Origin: Bacteriovorax sp. UBA1852
Lineage (GTDB): Bacteria > Bdellovibrionota > Bacteriovoracia > Bacteriovoracales > Bacteriovoracaceae
DNA length: 39,200 bases
Direction of reading: 5' to 3'
Assembly: GCA_002338505.1 (NCBI GenBank)
Contig: DDIK01000190.1
Location: 1 to 39,200 of the forward strand
Under the pieces are notes generated by a model. That model searched no databases, was not told the origin of the DNA, and worked only from the letters and a program-made list of their open reading frames with translations. Below, in pieces: positions 23,070 to 30,653 of this stretch. A program made the position numbers and the translations under genes. The first letter of the stretch is position 1; every line of letters starts with the position of its first letter.

Positions 23070-25703
23070 ATGAAAAACACAGAGACACCCAGCGTCAAGT
23101 TCTTAAAGGACTATAAAGCTCCAACTCATTCAATCACCCATACATATCTTGAGCTAGACCTTCATGATGAAAATACTTTTATAACTAATACGATGACCGT
23201 CATTCCACATGAGGGAAATACTTCATTAGAATTAAATGGCGAAGAGCTTGAATTAAAAGAGATCCTTGTGAATGGAGAATCTCTGTCTTCTGATCAGTAT
23301 GAAATTGCAAATGAGCTTTTAACGATATCGAATCTCCCAACACAAGAATTTAAGCTTGTGATTAAGAATACAAATAATCCTATCAAGAACACGGCCCTTG
23401 ATGGACTTTACAAGAGTGGGGGGATTTTCTGTACTCAGTGTGAGCCTGAAGGATTTAGAAGAATTACTTACTTCCTTGATCGACCTGATAATCTTTCGAT
23501 TTATACGACAAAGGTTATCGCTGACACGAGCTACCCAACACTGCTTTCAAATGGCAATCTTGTTGAAAAAGGTGATCTTGATAATGGTCGTCACTTCGCT
23601 ATCTGGAATGATCCCTTTCCTAAGCCGAGTTATCTCTACGCTGTCGTCGCTGGAAATCTTGGACTTGTAAAAGATACATATACCACGATGTCAGGGCGTG
23701 AAGTGCGTCTAGAAATTTACGTTGATAAAGGAAATGAAGATAAGTGTGCTCATGCTATGCAGAGTTTAAAGAACTCTATGAAATGGGATGAAGAGAGATT
23801 TGGTCTAGAATACGATCTGGATATATATATGATCGTTGCCGTTGACTCATTTAATATGGGTGCAATGGAGAATAAGGGATTAAATATCTTTAACTCTGCC
23901 TATGTTCTAGCAGACAGAGAAACAGCTACTGATAGAGACTTCTATGGTGTTGAAAGCGTTATCGGTCATGAGTACTTTCATAACTGGACAGGAAATAGAG
24001 TCACTTGTCGTGATTGGTTCCAACTTACTTTAAAAGAGGGGTTGACTGTTTTTAGAGACCAAGAGTTTTCAGCGGATTTAAACTCGAGACCTGTCTGTCG
24101 AATTGATGATGTTAAAGGCCTTAAGGGACATCAGTTTATAGAGGACTCAGGACCTAATGCCCATCCTATTAAACCAAAATCATATATTGAAATGAATAAC
24201 TTCTATACTGCTACTGTTTATGAAAAAGGGGCAGAGGTTATAAGAATGATCCATACTCTCTTAGGAGAAGAAGGTTTTCAAAAGGGAATGAAGCTCTACT
24301 TTGAAAAATTTGATGGTAAAGCGGTGACTACTGAAGACTTTGTTTGGGCCATGGGCCATGCCAATGGCGATTACGACTTCTCTCAATTTGGCCTGTGGTA
24401 TGATCAAGCAGGAACTCCAGAAGTTGAAGTTCAAAGTGAATGGGAGAATGGAAAACTTACGCTTGTCTTAAAACAAACTTGTCCACCATCTCCAGGACAA
24501 AGTACGAAAGAGCCATATCATATTCCAATCAAGTTTGGTCTTGTGACTGAGAGTGGAGAAGATTTTAAGCTAAGTGCAGATCATATTACGAGTGGTAATG
24601 TGGATCTTGACTTGTCAGTCATTCATCTTAAAGAAGCAGAGAGCACTGTTATTTTTGAAAACTTAAACGAGAAGGTTGTGCCTTCTTTAAATCGTGATTT
24701 TAGTGCTCCGATAAATCTTAAAACAAATCTTTCTCTGTCAGATATTTCATTTCTCATGGGCAATGATAAGAATGAATTTAACCGCTACGAGGCCGCACAG
24801 CTCTTTGGTATGGATGTATTAAAGAAGATTCTAGCTGGAGAACTTAAGCCGACGGAAATTCCTGATGAATATCTTGATGCCTTTTCAAAAGTTCTAGATG
24901 ATAAGTCCATTGATAATGCCTTTAAGGCGAGATGTATGAGCTTGCCAACAGTTACTGAAATTGCTCGAACCAAAGATATTTATGATTTCAGTGCTGCAAA
25001 GAAAGCAAAGGATCAATTATGTGAGCATCTCTGCAATAGATTTCATGATGAGTTTCTTGAGACTTACCAATCTCTTGCAACTGAGCGTGAATTTGAAGTT
25101 AGCGCATCTGCAATGGGAGAGAGGTCTCTTAAGAATTCAATTCTTGGTTATCTTTCATATAGTGAAAAGAGTCATGATCTCATAAGAGAGCAATATCTTA
25201 ATGCGACTAATATGACTGATCAGTATGCAGCGCTTGATATTATGATCAATATGAATCACCCAAGTCTTAGTAATGTATTAGAAGACTTCTATCATAAGTA
25301 CGAGAAGCAAACTCTTGTTATGCAAAAGTGGCTTAAGGCCCAAGCGTTTTCAGGCCATGACTCTTGTTATGACAGAGTTTTAGAACTACAGAAATGTCCA
25401 ATTTATGATGAGAAAGTTCCAAATCTTCTAAGAGCTCTCGTGACAAGCTTTGCTCACAATCCTGTTCAGTTTAATCATGAGAGTGGGCGTGGGGTGAGAT
25501 TTGTGACACAAGAAATTTTAAAAGTAGATAAACTAAATCCACAAATGGCCGCGGGACTTGCTAAAGCATTTGCCAATGTAAAGCATATGCCAGACGGACT
25601 GAGATCAATTGCAACTTCTGAGTTACAAAATATTCTTGATCACGAAGGACTATCAAAGAATACTTATGAAATTGTCAGTAAAACTCTTAGCTCTCTAGAT
25701 TAG
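23070..25703 (+). CDS. pepN: Aminopeptidase N (M1 family, alanyl aminopeptidase)
   Basis: At 877 residues it is the length of E. coli PepN. It removes N-terminal residues from peptides in the cytoplasm; no signal peptide is seen. It shows the exopeptidase motif GAMENKG and the zinc site HEYFHNWTGNRVTCRDW with the third ligand Glu in LKEGLTVFRDQEF. The N-terminal beta domain (about 1-185), catalytic domain and helical C-terminal domain are complete. GGAGA lies 7 bases before the ATG. Its last 17 bases overlap the converging desaturase gene. In a predator it would help recycle prey protein, but it is also a common housekeeping enzyme. Confidence 0.97.
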   Translation: MKNTETPSVKFLKDYKAPTHSITHTYLELDLHDENTFITNTMTVIPHEGNTSLELNGEELELKEILVNGESLSSDQYEIANELLTISNLPTQEFKLVIKNTNNPIKNTALDGLYKSGGIFCTQCEPEGFRRITYFLDRPDNLSIYTTKVIADTSYPTLLSNGNLVEKGDLDNGRHFAIWNDPFPKPSYLYAVVAGNLGLVKDTYTTMSGREVRLEIYVDKGNEDKCAHAMQSLKNSMKWDEERFGLEYDLDIYMIVAVDSFNMGAMENKGLNIFNSAYVLADRETATDRDFYGVESVIGHEYFHNWTGNRVTCRDWFQLTLKEGLTVFRDQEFSADLNSRPVCRIDDVKGLKGHQFIEDSGPNAHPIKPKSYIEMNNFYTATVYEKGAEVIRMIHTLLGEEGFQKGMKLYFEKFDGKAVTTEDFVWAMGHANGDYDFSQFGLWYDQAGTPEVEVQSEWENGKLTLVLKQTCPPSPGQSTKEPYHIPIKFGLVTESGEDFKLSADHITSGNVDLDLSVIHLKEAESTVIFENLNEKVVPSLNRDFSAPINLKTNLSLSDISFLMGNDKNEFNRYEAAQLFGMDVLKKILAGELKPTEIPDEYLDAFSKVLDDKSIDNAFKARCMSLPTVTEIARTKDIYDFSAAKKAKDQLCEHLCNRFHDEFLETYQSLATEREFEVSASAMGERSLKNSILGYLSYSEKSHDLIREQYLNATNMTDQYAALDIMINMNHPSLSNVLEDFYHKYEKQTLVMQKWLKAQAFSGHDSCYDRVLELQKCPIYDEKVPNLLRALVTSFAHNPVQFNHESGRGVRFVTQEILKVDKLNPQMAAGLAKAFANVKHMPDGLRSIATSELQNILDHEGLSKNTYEIVSKTLSSLD

Positions 25704-26643
25704 GGTGCTTGTCAGGGTGAATGATTCTGCTAAATGAGTTGAGGTTCTTATCAAAGATGAACCTCAACATAATCCTTGTCCACGAGTCGTAGGACTTTAA
25801 AGTGTCATAATACTCAGGGGCCATGGCCTTAAGCTTAGGCAGGTTGACCCAAGGAATATGCATGAAATCATGATGTTCATTATGATAGCCCATATTGAAG
25901 GTCAGTTTATTTAAAGGACCATAGTAGCTATAAGTTTCTTGCCCTTCCTCTGTAATGTAATGCTCCTGAATCCATCGCCCACCAAGAGGATGAAGTCCTA
26001 GAGCAAAGAGTGTTGAAAGAGCTAAGTATAAGAGGGCCATTGGTCCAATCAGAAAATAAATAAGAGCATTTATTCCTAGCTGAATAATGACATTTGAGAC
26101 TGTCCAAGAATTAATCGGCTTATAGAATTTTACTTTTATAGGCCTAAAAGCTTGGGAGAGAGAAAAGAAAAATAGCCATGCCGCTTTCATAAACGCGCTA
26201 TTTCCAACAAGCCTTCCTTCTGCGTAACTCGTAATATCTGGGTCATAGTGATATTCACCGAGGTGCTTATGATGAATCATATGATACTTTCTAAAACCCA
26301 GCGCACTTGGTAGTACTAGAGGGAAGTCACAGACAAGTCCCATGAGCTTATTGAAAATTGACTTCTTAAAGACGAGGTTATGAGTGCACTCATGAATCAT
26401 AACGTAGAGAGAGTGATTACAAAAGGCCCCGACAGCATAAGCGACAAGAAGAATAAGCCACCAGGCCGAATCTCTTAAGAGATAGGAAACTCCTATTTGC
26501 GCACTCACTATCAAGACTATGTAGAGTGCAGAGAGGGGATAGTTTCCGTAGAGATCTCTCACTTGAGGATACTTCTTAATAATCTCTTTTCTTCTTGTCA
26601 CGTGAATATTTGGTCCATCGACCATGTAGTAATCTGTTCTCAT
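25687..26643 (-). CDS. Sphingolipid delta-4 desaturase (DEGS-like)
   Basis: The 318-residue membrane di-iron desaturase is close to eukaryotic dihydroceramide desaturase DEGS1. The N-terminal RRKEIIKKYPQVRDL matches its RRREILAKYPEIKSL. Three His boxes are intact: HECTH (84-88), HMIHH (121-125) and HNEHH (254-258), with DEGS-like spacing. The blocks GLHPLGG, EHYITEEGQETYSYYGPLN, TFNMGYHNEHHDF, IPWVNLP and EYYDTLKSYDSW also match. DEGS puts a trans double bond at C4 of the sphingoid base. It starts 10 bases after the aldolase gene with a weak Shine-Dalgarno sequence, so it is probably cotranscribed and perhaps translationally coupled. Alternatives are other acyl-lipid desaturases, but the DEGS blocks argue against them. 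Confidence 0.9.
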   Translation of the reverse strand: MRTDYYMVDGPNIHVTRRKEIIKKYPQVRDLYGNYPLSALYIVLIVSAQIGVSYLLRDSAWWLILLVAYAVGAFCNHSLYVMIHECTHNLVFKKSIFNKLMGLVCDFPLVLPSALGFRKYHMIHHKHLGEYHYDPDITSYAEGRLVGNSAFMKAAWLFFFSLSQAFRPIKVKFYKPINSWTVSNVIIQLGINALIYFLIGPMALLYLALSTLFALGLHPLGGRWIQEHYITEEGQETYSYYGPLNKLTFNMGYHNEHHDFMHIPWVNLPKLKAMAPEYYDTLKSYDSWTRIMLRFIFDKNLNSFSRIIHPDKHPNLES

Positions 26644-26653
26644 TATTTATGTC

Positions 26654-27679
26654 TTATAAGTTTATAGATTTCCCATCTGATTTAAGATCAACACAAGCTT
26701 GCTTAATTCGCTCACACATAGACTTTTCACCGGCTTTCATCCAAGCTCTTGGGTCGTATTTTTTCTTATTTCCTACTTCACCTTCTACCTTAAGCATTTC
26801 GTCATAGTTCTTAAACATATGATCGACAACAGCGCGAGAGTAAGTATATTGAGTATCTGTATCGATATTCATTTTGATAACACCGTAATTAAGTGTCTCA
26901 TGAATTTCACTTAGTTCACTTCCTGAGCCACCGTGAAAAACAAGCCAGTTCTGAGCTTCCGCGCCGAGCTCTTTTGTAATGGCATCTTGTCCTTCTTTTA
27001 AAACTTCTGGTCTAAGTTTCACATTTCCTGGTTTATAAACACCGTGAACATTCCCAAATGTTGCCGCGTACATAAACTTTCCAAGTGGTCTGAGCTCTTT
27101 TGTAACTTCTACCATTTCTTCTGGAGTCGTGTAGAGTTTATCACTTGGAGTATCTTCATTATTTACTCCATCTTCTTCACCGCCGACAACACCAGTTTCA
27201 ATCTCAAGAATGATTTCACTCTTAGCGCATCTTTCAAGAAGTTCTTTGCTCATTTTAATATTTTCATTTGTTGGTAACACAGAGCCATCAAACATGTGCG
27301 AGTTAAAGAGATTCACTTCTCCCTTTGCTCTTCTTCTTTCAGTCTCTTCAATAAGTGGGATAAGAAAGCTTTCAACTTTTTCTGGGTGGCAATGATCAGT
27401 GTGAAGTGCAATGCAGACATCATACTTACTCGCCATAAGGTGAACGTGCTGAGCAATACTAATGGCCCCAAGAACTTCATCCTTAACACTTTGGCCTGAA
27501 GCGAAGCTTCCACCACCAGTTGAAACTTGGATAATTCCATCAGACTTTGCCTCTGCAAATGCTTGGAGTGCTGCGTTGGCAGTCGAAGTTGAAGTGACAT
27601 TAATCGCCGGATAAGCATATCCATTGTCTTTAGCGTTATTAAGCATTTTGCAATACTGATCATATGTTGCGATAGGCAT
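26654..27679 (-). CDS. fba: Fructose-bisphosphate aldolase, class II
   Basis: The zinc-dependent glycolytic/gluconeogenic aldolase is 341 residues. Recognisable features are PAINVTSTSTANAALQAFAEAKSDGIIQVSTGGG, the zinc/catalytic region ALHTDHCHPEK, SHMFDGS, the EIETGVVGGEEDGV loop, TFGNVHGVYKPGN, VFHGGSGS and VIKMNIDTDTQY. It belongs to the long FbaA-like subgroup (class IIA). AAGGAG is 7 bases before the ATG. It is followed after 10 bases by the delta-4 desaturase gene. Confidence 0.97.
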   Translation of the reverse strand: MPIATYDQYCKMLNNAKDNGYAYPAINVTSTSTANAALQAFAEAKSDGIIQVSTGGGSFASGQSVKDEVLGAISIAQHVHLMASKYDVCIALHTDHCHPEKVESFLIPLIEETERRRAKGEVNLFNSHMFDGSVLPTNENIKMSKELLERCAKSEIILEIETGVVGGEEDGVNNEDTPSDKLYTTPEEMVEVTKELRPLGKFMYAATFGNVHGVYKPGNVKLRPEVLKEGQDAITKELGAEAQNWLVFHGGSGSELSEIHETLNYGVIKMNIDTDTQYTYSRAVVDHMFKNYDEMLKVEGEVGNKKKYDPRAWMKAGEKSMCERIKQACVDLKSDGKSINL

Positions 27680-27726
27680 AGAATTCTCCTTAATTGGTAA
27701 TTTACAGCTATACTAGCACGATAAAA

Positions 27727-27752
27727 AAAGGGAGATCAACTGATCTCCCTTT
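27727..27752 (-). terminator. Intrinsic terminator of the secreted-protein gene
   Basis: AAAGGGAGATCA and TGATCTCCCTTT form a nearly continuous 12-base inverted repeat. On the minus strand it runs into a U tract (27729-27723). It ends the gene at 27785. The base of the stem and U tract lie only about 45 bases upstream of fba, where the fba promoter should be. Confidence 0.85.
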
Positions 27753-27784
27753 CTTTAATACTAAATATTAAATAATTATTTAAA

Positions 27785-28234
27785 TTAGTTAAATGCTCTT
27801 AGAGTAAGGTCGTAGTTGAATCTACCTTCAGAGCCCCAGCAAGTATCTCTCTTGCTAACTTCCTCTACTTCAAAAGCAGGAAGGATTCCATCAAGAACCT
27901 TTACTGAAAGTGAACAGTTGTCAGTGATTCTTCTGTTCATTCTTGAGTTTGACTTGATTGTCAGTGTATTTAATACAGTGTTGTCTTCATCAGCACTTGC
28001 TGAATCAATAACTGCAGTTACTCTATTCCATTGGTCATATGGAAGTCCACCACGACACTCTACGTCAAGAGCTTCTCCACCGAGAGCTTCAATATATTTA
28101 GCCGTTACAGTCTCTACATAGTCACAAGTAAAGTAGTTATTTATTACATAAACAGAGAAATCTACAGTTCTTTCTTTTGCGTTTGCAGAAAAACAAAGTG
28201 CAGTTAATAAGATCGTCGCTAACATCTTTTTCAT
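27785..28234 (-). CDS. Small secreted protein with four cysteines
   Basis: The 149-residue product has a clear signal peptide (MKKMLATILLTALCFSANA). The mature 130 residues are beta-rich, with four Cys (in FTCDY, VECRGG, DNCSLS and DTCWGS), probably two disulfides. The family is unknown. GGAGG lies 5 bases before the ATG, and the gene has its own terminator, so it is a single-gene unit. A periplasmic or secreted location is likely. No function can be given. Confidence 0.8.
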   Translation of the reverse strand: MKKMLATILLTALCFSANAKERTVDFSVYVINNYFTCDYVETVTAKYIEALGGEALDVECRGGLPYDQWNRVTAVIDSASADEDNTVLNTLTIKSNSRMNRRITDNCSLSVKVLDGILPAFEVEEVSKRDTCWGSEGRFNYDLTLRAFN

Positions 28235-28291
28235 GTTGCCTCCATTAAGGTTAAAGTTTAATTTCTTAAAAATTTATTTAATCTTAATGGG

Positions 28292-28335
28292 GGCGGACTG
28301 TCAACTTAGGCGGGTGTTTGAGCTGCGGTGAGTTG
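28292..28335. repeat. GC-richer intergenic hairpin
   Basis: In an otherwise AT-rich gap, the minus strand reads CTGACAACT ... AGTTGACAG, arms of 9 bases with one A-A mismatch about 21 bases apart, enclosing a CCGC/CCCGCC-rich stretch. It is just past the 3' end of the large lipoprotein gene and may shape its mRNA end or belong to a small RNA. There is no U tract. Confidence 0.4.
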
Positions 28336-28339
28336 TCAG

Positions 28340-30325
28340 CTATTTGTATGTATCATAGGCGATTAGACCTCCGATCTTGATTGCATTAGGACCGCCTTGT
28401 AAAAAGAGGGTGTCATTATTTCCAGGGCCATCGGTGGAATCAGTCATACAGCCACTGTAAATAGTATTAAACTCAATTCCATTATTATTTAAATCAAACT
28501 TTGGTGGATTATAACATCCTTCATATAAATTTGATGAACCAAAAATGTTCATTTGAGCTTCGGCTATATTACTGCTAATCGTTGCATCCCCATTAAACAT
28601 AGCTGAACCGACACCGAGAACATCTGATCCTGCAAACTTTTCACCAAAGTTCTTAGAGTAGAATTCAGTCAGGTTACTAGATGAGTCGAGATAGAATCCA
28701 TATCTTCCTGACCAAACTTTTAGACCTTCAGCAGCACCTGTTCCTTGAATTCGGATAGCACTTCTTCCTTGTTCTCCATTATCTTTCTGCGATCTTGAAT
28801 AGTATTCATATTCAGAAGTCATAAATTCTCCTAAGTCTTTATAATAAAACTCAGAACTGGATGACTCATTGATTCCATCTTTTATTTCATCGCTCTGTGT
28901 GTGGAGGTAACCGTACTTTTGTAGGCAGCTACTTTCAAGTGCTTGTGAGAAATATCCTTTGTCATTTATGCCATAAATTTCTATTCTAAAGGGGTAGTCT
29001 CCGCTAGAAATATTATGTCCCAGTACTCTGCTTACTTCTGGAGAACTAATTGAGACTTCTACAACTTCATTATTATATGGTAGAGAAATGCTGAAGTTTC
29101 TCCCAACTGAATTTCCGATATCTTGGCAATTCTTTATTCCCATCTTTGCTAGCGCAGCATTTACAGGACCTAGATATACTTTTGTTATATCTTCAATTAT
29201 TCCTTCTTTATTGTGGTCATTATCCTCACTGGTAACACCTGATGGGAGGCCAAAAACTTCTCCAAAACTCTTTATTATCTCATCTGGCTTTATTGGGTTT
29301 TCATAGTCCCCATTTGAATCAGTGTAATCTGGTTGACTGGGTGATCCTGTGATTTGTTTGGCATTATTATTGTCTAATTCGTAAGAGTCTGGACCTTCAA
29401 GTTTGAGGCAGTGTGAACCAGTCCCATTGGCACAGTCCTTGTAATTTGTCGGAAGTTTTCCTATTAGTGCCTCGCCATAACCATTTCCAAGAATATTGTC
29501 TGCAAAGAAGTAAACCTGCCCATCATAATCTATATCTGTCTTATTATAATATCCCCCTGTTTCTTGAGGAATGTCTGAAAGAAGATAGCCGTAGTCTGGT
29601 TTGTCTGAGCGATCTTCATTCTTACAGTCTTCCTTTTCATAGGCATCAATAAGTGTGACGATTTTAGCTTGCGATCCGATAAGTATAGGGAGATTAGGTG
29701 GAAGAGAAAGAGTATTTGATAAGTCCATGTTCATACATTGAGAATAGAGAGTTGGTTTTCTAATCTCGTTACTGGAGTTGTAACTTGCTAGGGCAATTTT
29801 ATATGACTTACTCATTCCATCTGGCTTATAGAAGTTTTTACATTCGGAACTATTCAGGCTTGAGCAACCAATCAGTTGTAATGGCTTAAATCTATATTCT
29901 ATACCTGTTATAGAAGGGTCTTTATTTCGCGCTTGTTGAAAAACTGGGCGAGTGCAGTTCACACTATTAAAAGTAAGATCAACTGTTTCTTCAGATTGAA
30001 AGAGGTCTTTGTTAATAACTGCTGCACACTTTGATGCACCCGTCATATTTTCTGGACCTTCCCAGATGATTCCCATGATATTCCATGTGCCAAATGGGAT
30101 GGCAACATCATAAGATTGTCCGTCTGTATATTGTGTGGCGATTTGAAAACTATCAACACCATTAGTTCCAGTGATCAAAATTCCGCCACTAGCTTGTGCA
30201 GAAGTAAAGCTTGCAGTTGAGAGCATGAAAGTCGTCTCGGTAGTCTGAACTTCCTTTGAGCATGAAGTGAAGAGAAGCGTTAAAGCCAAAAGCAAAATTG
30301 AATTAAATCTATTCTTCATTTTCAT
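28340..30325 (-). CDS. Large orphan outer-membrane lipoprotein
   Basis: From the ATG at 30325 the product is 661 residues; a longer frame from 30367 adds 14 hydrophilic residues before the signal peptide and has no better start. AAGAGG lies about 9 bases before 30325. The signal peptide ends in lipobox LFTSC. A beta-rich module follows (about 20-110 of the mature part: GILITGTNGVDSFQIA, YDVAIPFGTWNIMGIIWEG) that looks like an Ig-like or carboxypeptidase-regulatory-like fold. The rest is Asn/Ser/Gly-rich with many Cys, suggesting several disulfides and a surface or periplasmic location. I do not recognise a family; it may be lineage specific. Confidence 0.8.
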   Translation of the reverse strand: MKMKNRFNSILLLALTLLFTSCSKEVQTTETTFMLSTASFTSAQASGGILITGTNGVDSFQIATQYTDGQSYDVAIPFGTWNIMGIIWEGPENMTGASKCAAVINKDLFQSEETVDLTFNSVNCTRPVFQQARNKDPSITGIEYRFKPLQLIGCSSLNSSECKNFYKPDGMSKSYKIALASYNSSNEIRKPTLYSQCMNMDLSNTLSLPPNLPILIGSQAKIVTLIDAYEKEDCKNEDRSDKPDYGYLLSDIPQETGGYYNKTDIDYDGQVYFFADNILGNGYGEALIGKLPTNYKDCANGTGSHCLKLEGPDSYELDNNNAKQITGSPSQPDYTDSNGDYENPIKPDEIIKSFGEVFGLPSGVTSEDNDHNKEGIIEDITKVYLGPVNAALAKMGIKNCQDIGNSVGRNFSISLPYNNEVVEVSISSPEVSRVLGHNISSGDYPFRIEIYGINDKGYFSQALESSCLQKYGYLHTQSDEIKDGINESSSSEFYYKDLGEFMTSEYEYYSRSQKDNGEQGRSAIRIQGTGAAEGLKVWSGRYGFYLDSSSNLTEFYSKNFGEKFAGSDVLGVGSAMFNGDATISSNIAEAQMNIFGSSNLYEGCYNPPKFDLNNNGIEFNTIYSGCMTDSTDGPGNNDTLFLQGGPNAIKIGGLIAYDTYK

Positions 30326-30636
30326 ATCCTGACCTCTTGTATTTCCACTTTCTATTGTATCTCTCAAATCGAATAATTCTCTAACTCCTTGAAAGTTTGA
30401 AGATGAGAAGAATCGAGGGTAAATTTATGGCAACTTTTTGTCGCATAGTGCTTGTAAGTTATTAATTACATAGCACTTTTATGCTTATCGGATTAGTTGA
30501 GTGTTTTGTTTAGTTATTGGTCGTACTCAATAGAAAGACAAATTTGTCACACTTTCAAATGCTTTACGATGAAGGAATTTTATGACAATATCAGGCCCCA
30601 TTAATTCATTTTTTACAATAACTTACGGAGATTTTC
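30326..30636. other. Divergent intergenic region upstream of the E1 gene
   Basis: It contains the promoters of the large lipoprotein (minus) and the E1 fusion (plus), which I cannot place precisely. It also holds a hairpin at 30447-30477 (AGTGC-TTGTAA pairing with TTACA-A-GCACT, one bulged T, followed by TTTT) and a short leader ORF at 30582-30653. Nothing else is recognised. Confidence 0.5.
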
Positions 30637-30653
30637 ATGGCGAAGGTGATTAA
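30582..30653 (+). CDS. Possible 23-codon leader ORF overlapping the E1 start
   Basis: The ATG at 30582 has AAGGA 5 bases upstream, a better Shine-Dalgarno spacing than many real genes here. The frame runs 23 codons to TAA 651-653 and overlaps the first 17 bases of the E1 gene in another frame. Ribosomes ending here would be next to the E1 start, so it could couple or attenuate E1 translation. The peptide is not rich in branched-chain residues. It could be chance. Confidence 0.35.
   Translation: MTISGPINSFFTITYGDFHGEGD

Noticed and set aside
25687..26643. General acyl-lipid delta-9/12 desaturase or AlkB-type hydroxylase
   Set aside because: The HNEHHDF box, the GQETYSYYGPLN block and the N-terminal RRKEIIKKYP motif are specific to the DEGS group.
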